DNA of 64,000 nt from an uncultured Burkholderiales bacterium (GTDB lineage Bacteria; Pseudomonadota; Gammaproteobacteria; Burkholderiales; Burkholderiaceae_C), in assembly GCA_903887325.1 (NCBI GenBank), contig CAISPG010000131.1:1-64000 (forward strand), read 5' to 3'. Within the stretch, counting starts at the first letter, position 1; every line of letters begins with the position of its first letter. The notes under the pieces are model-generated. The model was given only the letters and a program-made list of their open reading frames with translations. It was not told where the DNA came from and did no database searches. A program made the translations under genes and the position numbers. Below are positions 18,503 to 28,283 of the stretch, piece after piece.

Positions 18503-19108
18503 ATGCCATTGACCATTGATTACTTTCTCGCCCCGCAAAGCCCGTGGACTTATTTCGGGCATGCCAGGCTGACCGCCATGGCAGCAGCTGCCGGCGCCAC
18601 GGTGCGCATCAAGCCCATGGACCTGGGCGGGCAGGTGTTTCCGGTGACCGGCGGCTTGCCGGTCGGCCAGCGTTCAGCGCAGCGTCAGGCTTACCGGCTG
18701 GTCGAACTGCGCCGCTTCGCCGACCATTTGAAATTGCCGCTGAACCTGCACCCCCAATTTTTTCCGGTGCCCGGGGACGACGCATCCCGCCTCATCATTG
18801 CCGTGGATCAACATGACGGCGCAGATGCGGCCATGCGTTTGTGCGGCGCGCTGTTGTCAGCGGTCTGGGCGGATGAGCGTAACATCGCCGACCACGCGGT
18901 GCTGGCCGAGTTATTGCATGAACACCAGATTGACGCCGCGCGGTTAGAGCAGAGCAAAGAAGCAGGTGCGCAATCGGCCTACCAGGCGTACACCGACGAA
19001 GCTTTGAAACTCGGCGTGTTCGGCGCGCCGACTTTCATAGTGGACGGCGAATTGTTCTGGGGTCAGGACCGCTTGGAATTTTTACAACGCCGCTTGCAAG
19101 CCGGTTAA
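18503..19108 (+). CDS. 2-hydroxychromene-2-carboxylate isomerase / DsbA-like kappa-class protein
   Basis: This 201-residue thioredoxin-fold protein starts MPLTIDYFLAPQSPWTYFGH, where the Ser of SPW takes the place of the DsbA cysteine, as in HCCA isomerases and GST kappa. The C-terminal GVFGAPTFIVDGELFWGQDRLEFL is diagnostic of the family. Members use glutathione for cis-trans isomerisation in aromatic degradation, but many homologues have other roles. The ATG at 18503 begins the first beta strand. It is followed 14 bases later by a dienelactone-hydrolase gene, likely one transcript. Confidence 0.85.
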   Translation: MPLTIDYFLAPQSPWTYFGHARLTAMAAAAGATVRIKPMDLGGQVFPVTGGLPVGQRSAQRQAYRLVELRRFADHLKLPLNLHPQFFPVPGDDASRLIIAVDQHDGADAAMRLCGALLSAVWADERNIADHAVLAELLHEHQIDAARLEQSKEAGAQSAYQAYTDEALKLGVFGAPTFIVDGELFWGQDRLEFLQRRLQAG

Positions 19109-19122
19109 CAACGAGGTGCTTG

Positions 19123-19815
19123 ATGGGACATGCGATTGAATTGAAAGCCGTTGACGGGTTTGCTTTCGCGGCCTATGTGGCCCAACCGAAAAAACCGCCG
19201 CGCGCCGCCATTGTGGTGTTGCAGGAAATTTTCGGCGTGAATGCACATATCCGTGCGGTGGCCGACGGCTTCGCTCTTGCGGGTTTTCTGGCCATTGCAC
19301 CGGCCACGTTTTCGCGGGTGCAAAAACATGTCAGTCTGGGTTACAGCGCAGACGATGTGGCCACGGGTCGCGAACTCAAAGGCCGCGCCGAGGCGCTACC
19401 CGCGCCCGGCGTGATGGCCGATGTGCAAGCGGCCATCACCCATGCATCGCTGGCGAGCAAAGGCAAAGTCGGGGTGGTCGGTTATTGCTGGGGCGGCTTG
19501 CTGACCTGGCGCGCCGCCACGCAATTGAGCGGTGTGAAAGCGGCTGTCTGTTATTACGGCGGCGGCATGACGCTAGCGCCTGAACTGAGCGCCACACCTT
19601 TGTGTCCGGTGCTGACACATTTCGGCGCCCATGATCCGCTGATTCCTGTCGATACGGTAGAGGCGTTTCGCGCAGCGCAGCCGCAAGTCGAGGTGCAGGT
19701 GTATGACGCCGATCACGGCTTTAACTGCGATCACCGCGGCAGCTACAACGCTGCCGCTGCCGAACTGGCGCTTGAAAAAACCCTGGGGTTTTTTATCGAC
19801 CACTTACAGTTGTAG
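19123..19815 (+). CDS. Dienelactone hydrolase family protein
   Basis: This 230-residue alpha/beta hydrolase has the carboxymethylenebutenolidase layout: the acidic residue in VVLQEIFGVNAHIRAVADG, the cysteine nucleophile in VGYCWGG, Asp in FGAHDPLIP and His in YDADHGFNCDHR. The Cys-Asp-His triad is complete. The enzyme opens lactone rings such as dienelactone, or serves as a more general esterase. The ATG at 19123 with GAGGTG upstream is preferred to the TTG one codon earlier. Its partner upstream is a kappa-class isomerase, which hints at ring-cleavage product metabolism. Confidence 0.88.
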   Translation: MGHAIELKAVDGFAFAAYVAQPKKPPRAAIVVLQEIFGVNAHIRAVADGFALAGFLAIAPATFSRVQKHVSLGYSADDVATGRELKGRAEALPAPGVMADVQAAITHASLASKGKVGVVGYCWGGLLTWRAATQLSGVKAAVCYYGGGMTLAPELSATPLCPVLTHFGAHDPLIPVDTVEAFRAAQPQVEVQVYDADHGFNCDHRGSYNAAAAELALEKTLGFFIDHLQL

Positions 19816-19839
19816 CCGCAGGCCTGAGGCTTTGTAACT

Positions 19840-20932
<1,093 letters not shown>

Positions 20933-20956
20933 CGGGCTTGCCACTAAACTCAAGCC

Positions 20957-21385
20957 ATGTTGTGGGTCAAAGCCTTTCATATCGTTTTCGTTGCCAGCTG
21001 GTTTGCCGGCTTGTTTTACCTGCCGCGTATTTTTGTCAATCTGGCCATGGTGCCGCCGGATTCCTTGGCCGAGCGCGAGCGTCTGCTGCTGATGGCCCGC
21101 AAGCTGATGCGCTTCATGACCTTGTTGATGTGGCCGGCCCTGGTGCTGGGCCTGAGCTTGTGGCTGGGTTACGGCATAGGCGGGTTGCCGCCATCAAACT
21201 GGATGACGCTTAAGCTGGCGGCGGTGGTTCTGGCCATCGGCTACCACCATTTATGTGCCAGACATTTGCGTTTTTTCGAATCCGGTGCCGCCACTCACTC
21301 GCACATCTGGTACCGCTGGTTCAATGAAGCGCCCGTGCTGCTGCTGGTCGCGGCGGTGGTGCTGGTGGTGGTCAAACCTTTTTGA
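20957..21385 (+). CDS. hemJ: Protoporphyrinogen oxidase HemJ (CopD-like membrane protein)
   Basis: This 142-residue membrane protein with four hydrophobic helices starts MLWVKAFHIVFVASWFAGLFYLPRIFV, the hallmark N-terminus of HemJ, including the conserved histidine. A later lysine in WMTLKLAAVV and EAPVLLLVAAVVLVVV in the last helix fit the family. HemJ oxidises protoporphyrinogen IX to protoporphyrin IX in bacteria lacking HemG and HemY. The divergent hemB neighbour supports the heme role. The ATG is 6 bases after a possible weak ribosome site. Confidence 0.88.
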   Translation: MLWVKAFHIVFVASWFAGLFYLPRIFVNLAMVPPDSLAERERLLLMARKLMRFMTLLMWPALVLGLSLWLGYGIGGLPPSNWMTLKLAAVVLAIGYHHLCARHLRFFESGAATHSHIWYRWFNEAPVLLLVAAVVLVVVKPF

Positions 21386-21391
21386 TGTCCT

Positions 21392-22504
21392 ATGACGGCT
21401 AAGCGTCGTACCACGGCCTGGACGCTGTCCTGGCTTTGCGTGCTGGTGATTGTGTACGCCAGCTTGTACCCGTTTGAAGATTGGCGCAACCAGGAGATCG
21501 CCCCCTGGTCGTTTGTGACCGCCCACTGGCCCAAGTACAACACCTGGTTTGATATCAACAGCAATCTGCTGGGCTATGCGCCGTTGGGTTTTTGGCTGTG
21601 TCTGGCAGGCATGCGCAGCAGCTATTCGCGCGCCCGGGCCTGGCTGCTGGCTGCCGCAGGATCCTGTGTCTTGTCTTTCGGCATGGAGAGCATGCAGACT
21701 TTTTTGCCCGTGCGTATGCCGTCGCAACTGGATTGGCTGCTCAACACCTTAGGTGGCATGACCGGAGCGGCAGCGGCTGTTGTCTTAGAGAGGCGCGGCT
21801 GGTTGTACCGCTGGTCGCAGTTCCGCCGCGAATGGTTGACGCATGACGCCAAAGGCAGTCTGGTGCTGCTGGCCTTGTGGCCGGTGGCGCTATTGTTTCC
21901 GGTGACCGTGCCGTTGGGCCTGGGTCATGTGGTGGACTTGTTGCGCCGGTTTTTGCTGGAATGGCTTCCTGATTTTGAGACCCGTTTTTCAACTGCCCTG
22001 GAGTGGCTGGCGCTGCCGATGACGCCTTATTTTGAAATGGCTTGCGTTGCTTTGGGTCTGCTGGTGCCGGGCTTGCTGGCCATGGCTTTGTGCCGGCGTT
22101 CGGGGCAGCGCATTTCTGTCTTAGTGGCGGTGACTTTGCTGGCGGTGCTGGGCAATGCCTTGTCTGCCACCTTGACTTATGGCCCTGAACACGCCTGGTA
22201 TTGGCTGACGCCGCAGTCGGGCAGCGGCCTGGCCTTGGGTTTGTGTTTGCTGGTGTTGATGGTTAAGAGGTCTGAGCGTCGATTAACTCAAACACTGTTT
22301 CTGCTTCAATTGTCATTGCTGCTGCTGCTCAACCTGTCGCCGGTCAGCACCTACTACGAACAAACCATGCAAACTTGGGAGCAAGGTCGTTTCATCCGGT
22401 TTCACGGGTTGACGCCTTGGCTGAACTGGTTATGGCCCTGGGCCTTATTGTTTTGGGCGGCGTGGCGTTTGCGCCATAAAGATTTGCATACACACCGGCT
22501 CTAA
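21392..22504 (+). CDS. VanZ-like multi-pass membrane protein
   Basis: This 370-residue protein has a VanZ-type N-terminal half: YASLYPFEDWR, then DINSNLLGYAPLGFWLCL, FGMESMQTFLPVRMPSQLDWLLNTLGG, where the D-x-x-x-N-x-x-G pattern is characteristic. The C-terminal half adds about five more membrane helices of no recognised family. VanZ proteins modify teicoplanin susceptibility in some Gram-positives, but in betaproteobacteria their role is unknown. It lies 6 bases after hemJ and 9 before a ferredoxin gene, suggesting one transcript. Confidence 0.82.
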   Translation: MTAKRRTTAWTLSWLCVLVIVYASLYPFEDWRNQEIAPWSFVTAHWPKYNTWFDINSNLLGYAPLGFWLCLAGMRSSYSRARAWLLAAAGSCVLSFGMESMQTFLPVRMPSQLDWLLNTLGGMTGAAAAVVLERRGWLYRWSQFRREWLTHDAKGSLVLLALWPVALLFPVTVPLGLGHVVDLLRRFLLEWLPDFETRFSTALEWLALPMTPYFEMACVALGLLVPGLLAMALCRRSGQRISVLVAVTLLAVLGNALSATLTYGPEHAWYWLTPQSGSGLALGLCLLVLMVKRSERRLTQTLFLLQLSLLLLLNLSPVSTYYEQTMQTWEQGRFIRFHGLTPWLNWLWPWALLFWAAWRLRHKDLHTHRL

Positions 22505-22513
22505 AATTCGCTC

Positions 22514-22849
22514 ATGACATCCAAAAGTTATTACCAACACCATGTGTTCTTCTGCCTCAACCAGCGCGATGCCGGTGAGGCCTGTTGTTCAGACCATCAG
22601 GCGCAAACGGCTTGGAAGCATTGCAAAACCCGGGTCAAGCAACTCGGCCTCAACGGCGAAGACGGTGTGCGTGTCAACCAGGCGGGTTGCCTGGACCGGT
22701 GCGCCGGCGGGCCGGTGTTGGTGGTGTATCCCGAGGCGGTCTGGTACACCTATGTGGACACCGCTGACATTGATGAAATCATCGAATCACATTTGCAAAA
22801 CGGCCAAGTCGTTGAGCGTTTGCTCGTACCGGATAACGCAGGTCGCTGA
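22514..22849 (+). CDS. Thioredoxin-like [2Fe-2S] ferredoxin
   Basis: This 111-residue protein has the cysteine pattern of thioredoxin-fold 2Fe-2S ferredoxins: HHVFFCLNQRDAGEACC near the N-terminus and AGCLDRCAGGPVLVVYPEAVWY in the second half, giving four conserved cysteine ligands. This is the NuoE-like or Shethna-type family. The electron partner is unknown; it may shuttle electrons for heme or other redox enzymes nearby. It starts 9 bases after the VanZ-like gene, and the next hydrolase starts just after its stop. Confidence 0.88.
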   Translation: MTSKSYYQHHVFFCLNQRDAGEACCSDHQAQTAWKHCKTRVKQLGLNGEDGVRVNQAGCLDRCAGGPVLVVYPEAVWYTYVDTADIDEIIESHLQNGQVVERLLVPDNAGR

Positions 22850-22853
22850 CAGC

Positions 22854-23465
22854 ATGCCGGCGTTAAATCTCAAGCTCAGCGACCGTCACGTAGAAGCGGT
22901 GCTGGACAAAGCCGAAAGCGTGTCGCTAGGCCTGGCGGTGGTGGCTCATCCTCACCCGCTGTTTGGCGGCACCATGGACAACAAAGTGGTGCAAACGCTG
23001 GCGCGTGCCTGTGTGGCATCCGGTTGGGATTGTTTGCGCTTCAACTTTCGCGGCGTCTGCAGCAGCGAAGGCGTGTATGACGAAGGGCGCGGAGAAACCG
23101 AAGATTTGCTGGCCTCGGTCGCTCAACTCGCGCCTGATTCGCCGTTGGTATTGGCTGGTTTTTCTTTCGGTGCGTTTGTCGCTTGTCAGGCGGTTCAGTC
23201 TTTGTGGCCGACAGGCAGATTGCAAAAAATCATATTGGTGGGTACGGCGGTCAGCTATTTCCCTGCCAGCCCCTTGCCACTTGAGGCGCACAAGCACAGC
23301 CTGGTGATACACGGCGAGAGCGATGACACCGTGGCCTTGTCAGCCGTCATGGACTGGGCGCGCCCGCAGCAACTGCCGGTCACGGTCTTTCCCGGCACCG
23401 GGCATTTCTTTCATGGACAATTGCCCTTGTTGAAATCCTTGGCCATGCGCCACCTGAGGGCTTGA
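22854..23465 (+). CDS. Alpha/beta hydrolase (dienelactone-hydrolase-like)
   Basis: This 203-residue hydrolase opens with LAVVAHPHPLFGGTMDNKVV, which is typical of a group of small bacterial alpha/beta hydrolases, followed by the nucleophile motif AGFSFGAFVACQ, an acid region HGESDDTVAL and the histidine in FPGTGHFFHG. The substrate is unknown. The start at 22854 lies 4 bases after the ferredoxin stop. The longer track ORF simply overlaps the ferredoxin gene in another frame. The stop overlaps the frame upstream of dacC, so the run from hemJ to dacC may be one transcription unit. Confidence 0.82.
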   Translation: MPALNLKLSDRHVEAVLDKAESVSLGLAVVAHPHPLFGGTMDNKVVQTLARACVASGWDCLRFNFRGVCSSEGVYDEGRGETEDLLASVAQLAPDSPLVLAGFSFGAFVACQAVQSLWPTGRLQKIILVGTAVSYFPASPLPLEAHKHSLVIHGESDDTVALSAVMDWARPQQLPVTVFPGTGHFFHGQLPLLKSLAMRHLRA

Positions 23466-23491
23466 AACCCTTTCACTGCTACCTGCTACCC

Positions 23492-24643
23492 ATGAAAAAT
23501 ACGTTTTTATTTGCCGCCCTCAGTCTGTTTATGGCGGCCTTCTCTCAGGCCCAAACGCCTCAGCCTCCGGAAATCGCTGCACGCGCTTATTTGCTGGTGG
23601 ACGTCAGCGCCTCGCAGGTGCTGGCGCAAAAAGAGGCCGACACACCGGTGGAACCGGCGTCGCTGACCAAGTTGATGACGGCTTATCTGGTGTTTGATGC
23701 CTTGCGCCAGAAAAAAATCAGCTTGCAGCAAACCTTCTCAGTCAGCCCCAAGGCCTGGAAGATGGAAGGCTCGCGCATGTTCATCGACCCCAAAATGCAG
23801 GTGCCGGTGGAAGACTTGCTCAAGGGCATGATTGTTCAATCAGGCAATGACGCTACCATGGCGCTGGCCGAAGGCGTGGGCGGTACCAGCGAGCATTTTG
23901 TCGAGATGATGAACGCCCAAGCCAAAGCGCTGGGCATGAACAACACCGCTTACAAAAACCCCGAAGGACTGACCGAAACCGGCCACACCACCACGGCGCG
24001 CGACTTGTCTGTTCTTGCCACCCGCTTGATGCAGGATTTCCCGGCTTATGTCGGTTACTACGCCATCAAAAAATACCGTTATCCCGGCACGCCCGCGGCC
24101 AACGACAGCAACCGCAATTTGCTGTTGTTCAGGGATCCGACAGTCGACGGCCTGAAAACCGGCCACACTGACGCCGCCGGGTTTTGTCTGGTGGCTACTG
24201 CCAAACGTGATTTTCCCAATCTCCAAGGCCGTCGTCTGCTGGCCATCGTTTTGGGAGCGGCCAGTGAAAACGCGCGTGCCGAAGAGGCGCAGAAATTGTT
24301 GAACTGGGGCTACACCGCTTACGATGGCATCAAATTGTTTGAGGCCGGACAAGCGGTGGTGACGCCTGCGGTGTTCAAGGGACGCCAACCGCAGGTGGGC
24401 TTGGGCAGAAACCAGGCCATTGTGGTGGCAGTACCACAGGGTCAGGCCGGCAACATCAAAACCATGGTGACCCGCCCGGACCCCTTGCTGGCCCCCTTGC
24501 AAAAGAACCAGCCGGTGGCCACCCTCAAAGTGCTGCTGAACCAGGCCCCGCTGGTTGAAATCCCCTTGCTGGCTTTGTCGGCGGTGGAAGAGGCCGGTTT
24601 CCTCGGGCGCACCTGGGACACGCTGACTTTGTGGCTTAAATAA
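23492..24643 (+). CDS. dacC: D-alanyl-D-alanine carboxypeptidase (PBP5/6 type)
   Basis: This 383-residue protein has a signal peptide (1-20, ending SQA), the acyl-serine motif Ser57-LTK60, SGN at 117-119 and LKTGHTDAAG, followed by the C-terminal beta domain and a terminal amphipathic helix (FLGRTWDTLTLWLK) that anchors it to the outer face of the inner membrane. It removes terminal D-Ala from peptidoglycan stem peptides. I chose the ATG at 23492 because the signal peptide starts there. The name dacA would be equally acceptable. Confidence 0.93.
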   Translation: MKNTFLFAALSLFMAAFSQAQTPQPPEIAARAYLLVDVSASQVLAQKEADTPVEPASLTKLMTAYLVFDALRQKKISLQQTFSVSPKAWKMEGSRMFIDPKMQVPVEDLLKGMIVQSGNDATMALAEGVGGTSEHFVEMMNAQAKALGMNNTAYKNPEGLTETGHTTTARDLSVLATRLMQDFPAYVGYYAIKKYRYPGTPAANDSNRNLLLFRDPTVDGLKTGHTDAAGFCLVATAKRDFPNLQGRRLLAIVLGAASENARAEEAQKLLNWGYTAYDGIKLFEAGQAVVTPAVFKGRQPQVGLGRNQAIVVAVPQGQAGNIKTMVTRPDPLLAPLQKNQPVATLKVLLNQAPLVEIPLLALSAVEEAGFLGRTWDTLTLWLK

Positions 24644-24704
24644 TGCTTTGGTATTTGTTTGTGGCTTGGCTTCAATAAATCAGCCGGTTTCTACGGCTTA
24701 CTGC

Positions 24705-24735
24705 TATACTGTCAGGCTTTTCGGAAATTTCCGAA
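24705..24735 (+). promoter_or_regulatory. str operon promoter and leader palindrome
   Basis: TGCTATACT gives an extended -10 box (TATACT at 24705-24710). The 16-bp perfect palindrome TTCGGAAATTTCCGAA (24720-24735) would fall at the start of the rpsL leader. It could slow or attenuate early transcription, or serve as a binding site. A convincing -35 box was not found, as expected for an extended -10 promoter. Confidence 0.5.
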
Positions 24736-24776
24736 TCAATTTCTTTTTCAAGTTCAAACGTTGAAGGACGTTTTCA

Positions 24777-25154
24777 ATGCCAACCATTAACCAACTGGTG
24801 CGTCACGGTCGTGAGGTCGAAAAGACCAAGTCCAAGAGCCCTGCGATGCAAAATTCGCCCCAACGCCGTGGCGTTTGCACACGTGTCTACACCACTACAC
24901 CTAAAAAGCCAAACTCTGCGTTGCGTAAGGTGGCCAAGGTTCGTTTGACCAATGGCTTTGAGGTGATTTCTTATATCGGCGGCGAAGGCCACAACCTGCA
25001 AGAGCACTCAGTGGTGCTGGTGCGCGGCGGCCGTGTCAAGGATTTGCCCGGTGTGCGTTACCACATCGTGCGCGGTTCACTCGATTTGCAAGGCGTGAAA
25101 GACCGCAAGCAATCACGTTCCAAATACGGCGCTAAGCGCCCCAAGAAAGCCTGA
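24777..25154 (+). CDS. rpsL: 30S ribosomal protein S12
   Basis: This 125-residue S12 is canonical: [20 protein letters not shown], then [20 protein letters not shown], which includes the lysine targeted in streptomycin resistance, and [20 protein letters not shown]12 sits at the decoding centre of the 30S subunit and controls accuracy. The resistance-linked residues appear wild type. It is the first gene of the str operon, and the ATG follows a GAAGGA ribosome site. Confidence 0.98.
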   Translation: MPTINQLVRHGREVEKTKSKSPAMQNSPQRRGVCTRVYTTTPKKPNSALRKVAKVRLTNGFEVISYIGGEGHNLQEHSVVLVRGGRVKDLPGVRYHIVRGSLDLQGVKDRKQSRSKYGAKRPKKA

Positions 25155-25213
25155 TTTTTTTCAGGTGGTTAGGTTTGCCCCGGCAAGGGTGGGCCTGACC
25201 AAGACCTCAGAGT

Positions 25214-25264
25214 GCGGACGCGGTGTCCGCGCGGGTCAAGTAAGTGAGAACCTGCATGGTTCTC
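25214..25264 (+). promoter_or_regulatory. Two hairpins in the rpsL-rpsG spacer (possible S7 autoregulation site)
   Basis: GCGGAC-gcggt-GTCCGC (25214-25230) and GAGAACC-tgcat-GGTTCTC (25246-25264) are perfect stems of 6 and 7 bp in the 155-base spacer before rpsG. In E. coli, S7 binds the S12-S7 intercistronic RNA and represses its own translation. Equivalent use here is an inference from position. Confidence 0.45.
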
Positions 25265-25309
25265 GGGTTTGCGCCCAGCGCAACCAACTGAAGCAACAAA
25301 GGAAGCAAC

Positions 25310-25780
25310 ATGCCACGTCGTCGCGAAGTCCCCAAACGGGAAATACTGCCTGATCCTAAATACGGCAACATCGAACTCTCCAAATTCATGAACGTGGTGA
25401 TGGAAAGCGGCAAAAAAGCTGTCGCCGAGCGCATCATCTACGGCGCACTGGAGCAAATCCAGTCCAAATCCGGCAAAGACCCGGTCGAGTTGTTCAGCAA
25501 CGCCATCAATAACGTCAAGCCCATGGTCGAGGTGAAATCCCGTCGTGTCGGTGGTGCCAACTACCAAGTGCCTGTGGAAGTGCGCCCTGTGCGCCGCCTG
25601 GCCTTGTCCATGCGTTGGATCAAAGAAGCCGCCCGCAAGCGTGGCGAAAAATCCATGGCATTGCGCCTGGCCAACGAATTGCTGGAAGCCGCTGAAGGTC
25701 GCGGCGGCGCCATGAAAAAGCGTGACGAAGTCCACCGCATGGCTGAAGCCAACAAAGCGTTTTCACACTTCCGCTTCTGA
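25310..25780 (+). CDS. rpsG: 30S ribosomal protein S7
   Basis: This 156-residue S7 starts [20 protein letters not shown] and includes the conserved [21 protein letters not shown] and [21 protein letters not shown] segments. It nucleates assembly of the 30S head and contacts E-site tRNA. The spacer before it holds two hairpins, and the spacer after it (to fusA) a longer branched structure, so its expression is probably controlled at the RNA level. The length matches the short-form S7 family. Confidence 0.98.
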   Translation: MPRRREVPKREILPDPKYGNIELSKFMNVVMESGKKAVAERIIYGALEQIQSKSGKDPVELFSNAINNVKPMVEVKSRRVGGANYQVPVEVRPVRRLALSMRWIKEAARKRGEKSMALRLANELLEAAEGRGGAMKKRDEVHRMAEANKAFSHFRF

Positions 25781-25788
25781 CCGAAGCA

Positions 25789-25856
25789 GCAGTTTGCAGG
25801 TGCCGGGTTCGCGTGCTCTTTGCATGCGAAAAACGGTTCATCCGGCCTGCAACTGC
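25789..25856 (+). promoter_or_regulatory. Structured RNA element between rpsG and fusA
   Basis: An outer stem pairs GCAGTTTGCAGG...CCGG (25789-25806) with CCGGCCTGCAACTGC (25842-25856), with a small bulge. It encloses a 9-bp hairpin TTCGCGTGC-tcttt-GCATGCGAA (25808-25830) with one G-U pair. No T-run follows. The structure ends about 65 bases before the fusA ATG. It could couple or adjust EF-G expression. Confidence 0.6.
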
Positions 25857-25923
25857 GCTATCTGTTGTCACAAACGACGCAGACAATTTCCTGTTTTTAA
25901 TCTGATTCCCCAAGAGGTTGACC

Positions 25924-28026
25924 ATGGCACGCAAGACTCCTATCGAGCGCTATCGCAATATTGGTATTTCTGCGCACATCGATGCGGGCAAAACCACCAC
26001 CACCGAGCGCATTCTTTTTTACACCGGCGTGAACCACAAAATCGGTGAAGTGCACGACGGTGCCGCCACCATGGACTGGATGGAGCAAGAGCAAGAGCGC
26101 GGCATCACCATCACCTCTGCTGCTACCACCTGTTTCTGGAAGGGCATGGATGCCTCTTTCCCCGAGCACCGCATCAACATCATTGACACACCCGGACACG
26201 TGGACTTCACGATTGAAGTCGAGCGCTCTATGCGCGTGCTTGACGGCGCCTGCATGGTGTATTGCGCGGTTGGCGGCGTTCAGCCTCAATCTGAAACTGT
26301 TTGGCGTCAGGCCAACAAATACAGAGTGCCGCGTCTGGCCTTTGTCAACAAAATGGACCGCACTGGTGCCAATTTCTTCAAGGTCTATGACCAGATGAAA
26401 TTGCGTCTCAAAGCCAGCCCTGTGCCTATCGTCATTCCTATTGGTGCTGAAGAAAACTTCACTGGCGTGGTGGATTTGCGCAAAATGAAGGCCATCATTT
26501 GGGACGAAGCTTCTCAGGGCATGAAATTCCGTTTTGAAGAGATTCCTGCGGAATTGCAAGCTGAAGCCAAAAAATGGCGCGAAAACATGGTTGAGGCCGC
26601 TGCAGAAGCGTCCGAAGAACTCATGAACAAATACCTCGAAGAAGGTGATTTGACCGAAGAAGAAATCACCCATGGTTTGCGCGTTCGCACCATTGCCAGT
26701 GAAATCCAGCCTATGTTGTGCGGAACGGCCTTCAAAAACAAGGGCGTTCAACGTATGTTGGATGCGGTCATCGAACTCATGCCTTCGCCCATCGACATCC
26801 CGCCCGTCAAAGGCATGGATGAAGACGAAAAAGAAGTGCACCGCGAAGCTGACGACAAAGAAAAATTCTCTTCATTGGCCTTTAAGTTGATGACCGACCC
26901 GTTTGTCGGCCAACTCACTTTCGTGCGTGTGTATTCAGGCGTGCTGAAAAAAGGCGACACGGTTTACAACCCTATCAAGGGCAAAAAAGAGCGTATCGGC
27001 CGTATCGTGCAAATGCACGCCAACAACCGTGAAGAGGTGGATGAAATTTGCGCCGGCGACATTGCCGCTTGCGTCGGTTTGAAGGACGTGACCACCGGTG
27101 AAACACTGTGTGATCCATCCGCCATTGTCATGCTCGAGCGCATGGTGTTCCCAGAGCCGGTGATCACCCAAGCTGTGGAGCCCAAAACCAAAGCCGACCA
27201 GGAAAAGATGGGCATTGCTTTGCAGCGTTTGGCACAGGAAGACCCGTCTTTCCGCGTCAAGACCGACGAAGAATCCGGCCAGACTTTGATTGCGGGTATG
27301 GGCGAGCTGCACTTGGAAATCATTGTGGATCGCATGAAGCGCGAGTTCGGCGTGGAAGCCAACGTCGGTAAGCCGCAAGTGGCTTACCGCGAAACGATTC
27401 GCAAAACCATTGAAGACAGCGAAGGCAAGTTCGTGCGTCAGTCAGGTGGTAAAGGTCAGTACGGTCATGTGGTGTTCAAAATCGAACCTAACGAAGCCGG
27501 CAAAGGTTTTGAGTTTGTCGACGCCATCAAAGGCGGTGTGGTGCCGCGTGAATACATTCCTGCGGTTGAAAAAGGCGTGATTGAAGCCTTGACCGCCGGT
27601 GTGCTCGCCGGTTATCCGGTGGTCGATGTCAAAGTGACATTGCACTTCGGCTCTTACCACGACGTTGACTCCTCTGAGATGGCGTTCAAAATGGCCGCGA
27701 TCTTCGGCTTCAAAGAAGGCTGTCGCAAGGCCAGTCCTGTCATTCTGGAGCCGATGATGGCTGTGGAAGTGGAAACACCTGAAGACTACGCCGGTAACGT
27801 GATGGGTGATTTGTCCTCACGTCGCGGCATGGTGCAAGGCATGGACGACATGGTCGGCGGCGGCAAAGCGATCAAGGCTGAAGTGCCTTTGTCCGAGATG
27901 TTCGGTTACTCGACTACATTGCGCTCCATGTCGCAAGGTCGCGCCACCTACACCATGGAATTCAAACACTACACCGAAGCCCCGCGCAACGTCGCCGAAG
28001 CGATTGTTGCCGCAAGGGCTAAATAA
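25924..28026 (+). CDS. fusA: Elongation factor G
   Basis: This 700-residue EF-G is canonical. It has the GTPase P-loop [19 protein letters not shown], the switch II region [16 protein letters not shown], the G4 [10 protein letters not shown], and domains II to V including [20 protein letters not shown] and the C-terminal [23 protein letters not shown]. It catalyses ribosome translocation and, with RRF, recycling. The ATG at 25924 follows AAGAGG; the TTG two codons earlier is an unlikely start. It is followed by an unusual array of 50-bp repeats before tuf. Confidence 0.98.
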   Translation: MARKTPIERYRNIGISAHIDAGKTTTTERILFYTGVNHKIGEVHDGAATMDWMEQEQERGITITSAATTCFWKGMDASFPEHRINIIDTPGHVDFTIEVERSMRVLDGACMVYCAVGGVQPQSETVWRQANKYRVPRLAFVNKMDRTGANFFKVYDQMKLRLKASPVPIVIPIGAEENFTGVVDLRKMKAIIWDEASQGMKFRFEEIPAELQAEAKKWRENMVEAAAEASEELMNKYLEEGDLTEEEITHGLRVRTIASEIQPMLCGTAFKNKGVQRMLDAVIELMPSPIDIPPVKGMDEDEKEVHREADDKEKFSSLAFKLMTDPFVGQLTFVRVYSGVLKKGDTVYNPIKGKKERIGRIVQMHANNREEVDEICAGDIAACVGLKDVTTGETLCDPSAIVMLERMVFPEPVITQAVEPKTKADQEKMGIALQRLAQEDPSFRVKTDEESGQTLIAGMGELHLEIIVDRMKREFGVEANVGKPQVAYRETIRKTIEDSEGKFVRQSGGKGQYGHVVFKIEPNEAGKGFEFVDAIKGGVVPREYIPAVEKGVIEALTAGVLAGYPVVDVKVTLHFGSYHDVDSSEMAFKMAAIFGFKEGCRKASPVILEPMMAVEVETPEDYAGNVMGDLSSRRGMVQGMDDMVGGGKAIKAEVPLSEMFGYSTTLRSMSQGRATYTMEFKHYTEAPRNVAEAIVAARAK

Positions 28027-28030
28027 GTAC

Positions 28031-28172
28031 CTGGGGACAGATCAAACCGCTTGCGGTTTGCTCTGTCCCCTCTGATTAGACATGGGGGCATGTTGGCCGC
28101 TTGCGGTTTGCTCTGTCCCCTCTGATTAGACATGGGGACATGCTCGCCGCTTGCGGTTTGCTCTGTCCCCTC
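28031..28172. repeat. Tandem 50-bp hairpin repeats between fusA and tuf
   Basis: A unit beginning ccgcttgcggtttgctctgt recurs at 28047, 28097 and 28147, an exact 50-bp period with two and a half copies. The first copy, with its left flank, forms a near-perfect 18-bp stem: ggggacagatcaaaccgc, two loop bases, then its complement with one mismatch (28034-28071). Later copies keep the outer GGGGACA/TGTCCCC and inner CCGC/GCGG pairs with internal loops. No T-run follows, so these are not standard terminators. They look like REP-type palindromes expanded in tandem. Confidence 0.85.
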
Positions 28173-28283
28173 AGTTTTCAAGTGTCTGCGACGACGCGCC
28201 GTCCTGTTACCCGTGCGGGACGAACCAGCAGCATCGTGCAGACGTAAAACCTGTACACGGGCCTGTTCTTTGGAGAAAAGACA

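Noticed and set aside
25897-26841. 314-residue minus ORF over fusA
   Set aside because: It is a shadow frame opposite a canonical EF-G; high codon bias of fusA leaves the reverse strand open.
28027-28283. CRISPR array in the fusA-tuf gap
   Set aside because: The units are directly adjacent with almost identical 50-bp sequence and no distinct spacers, so this is a tandem hairpin repeat.
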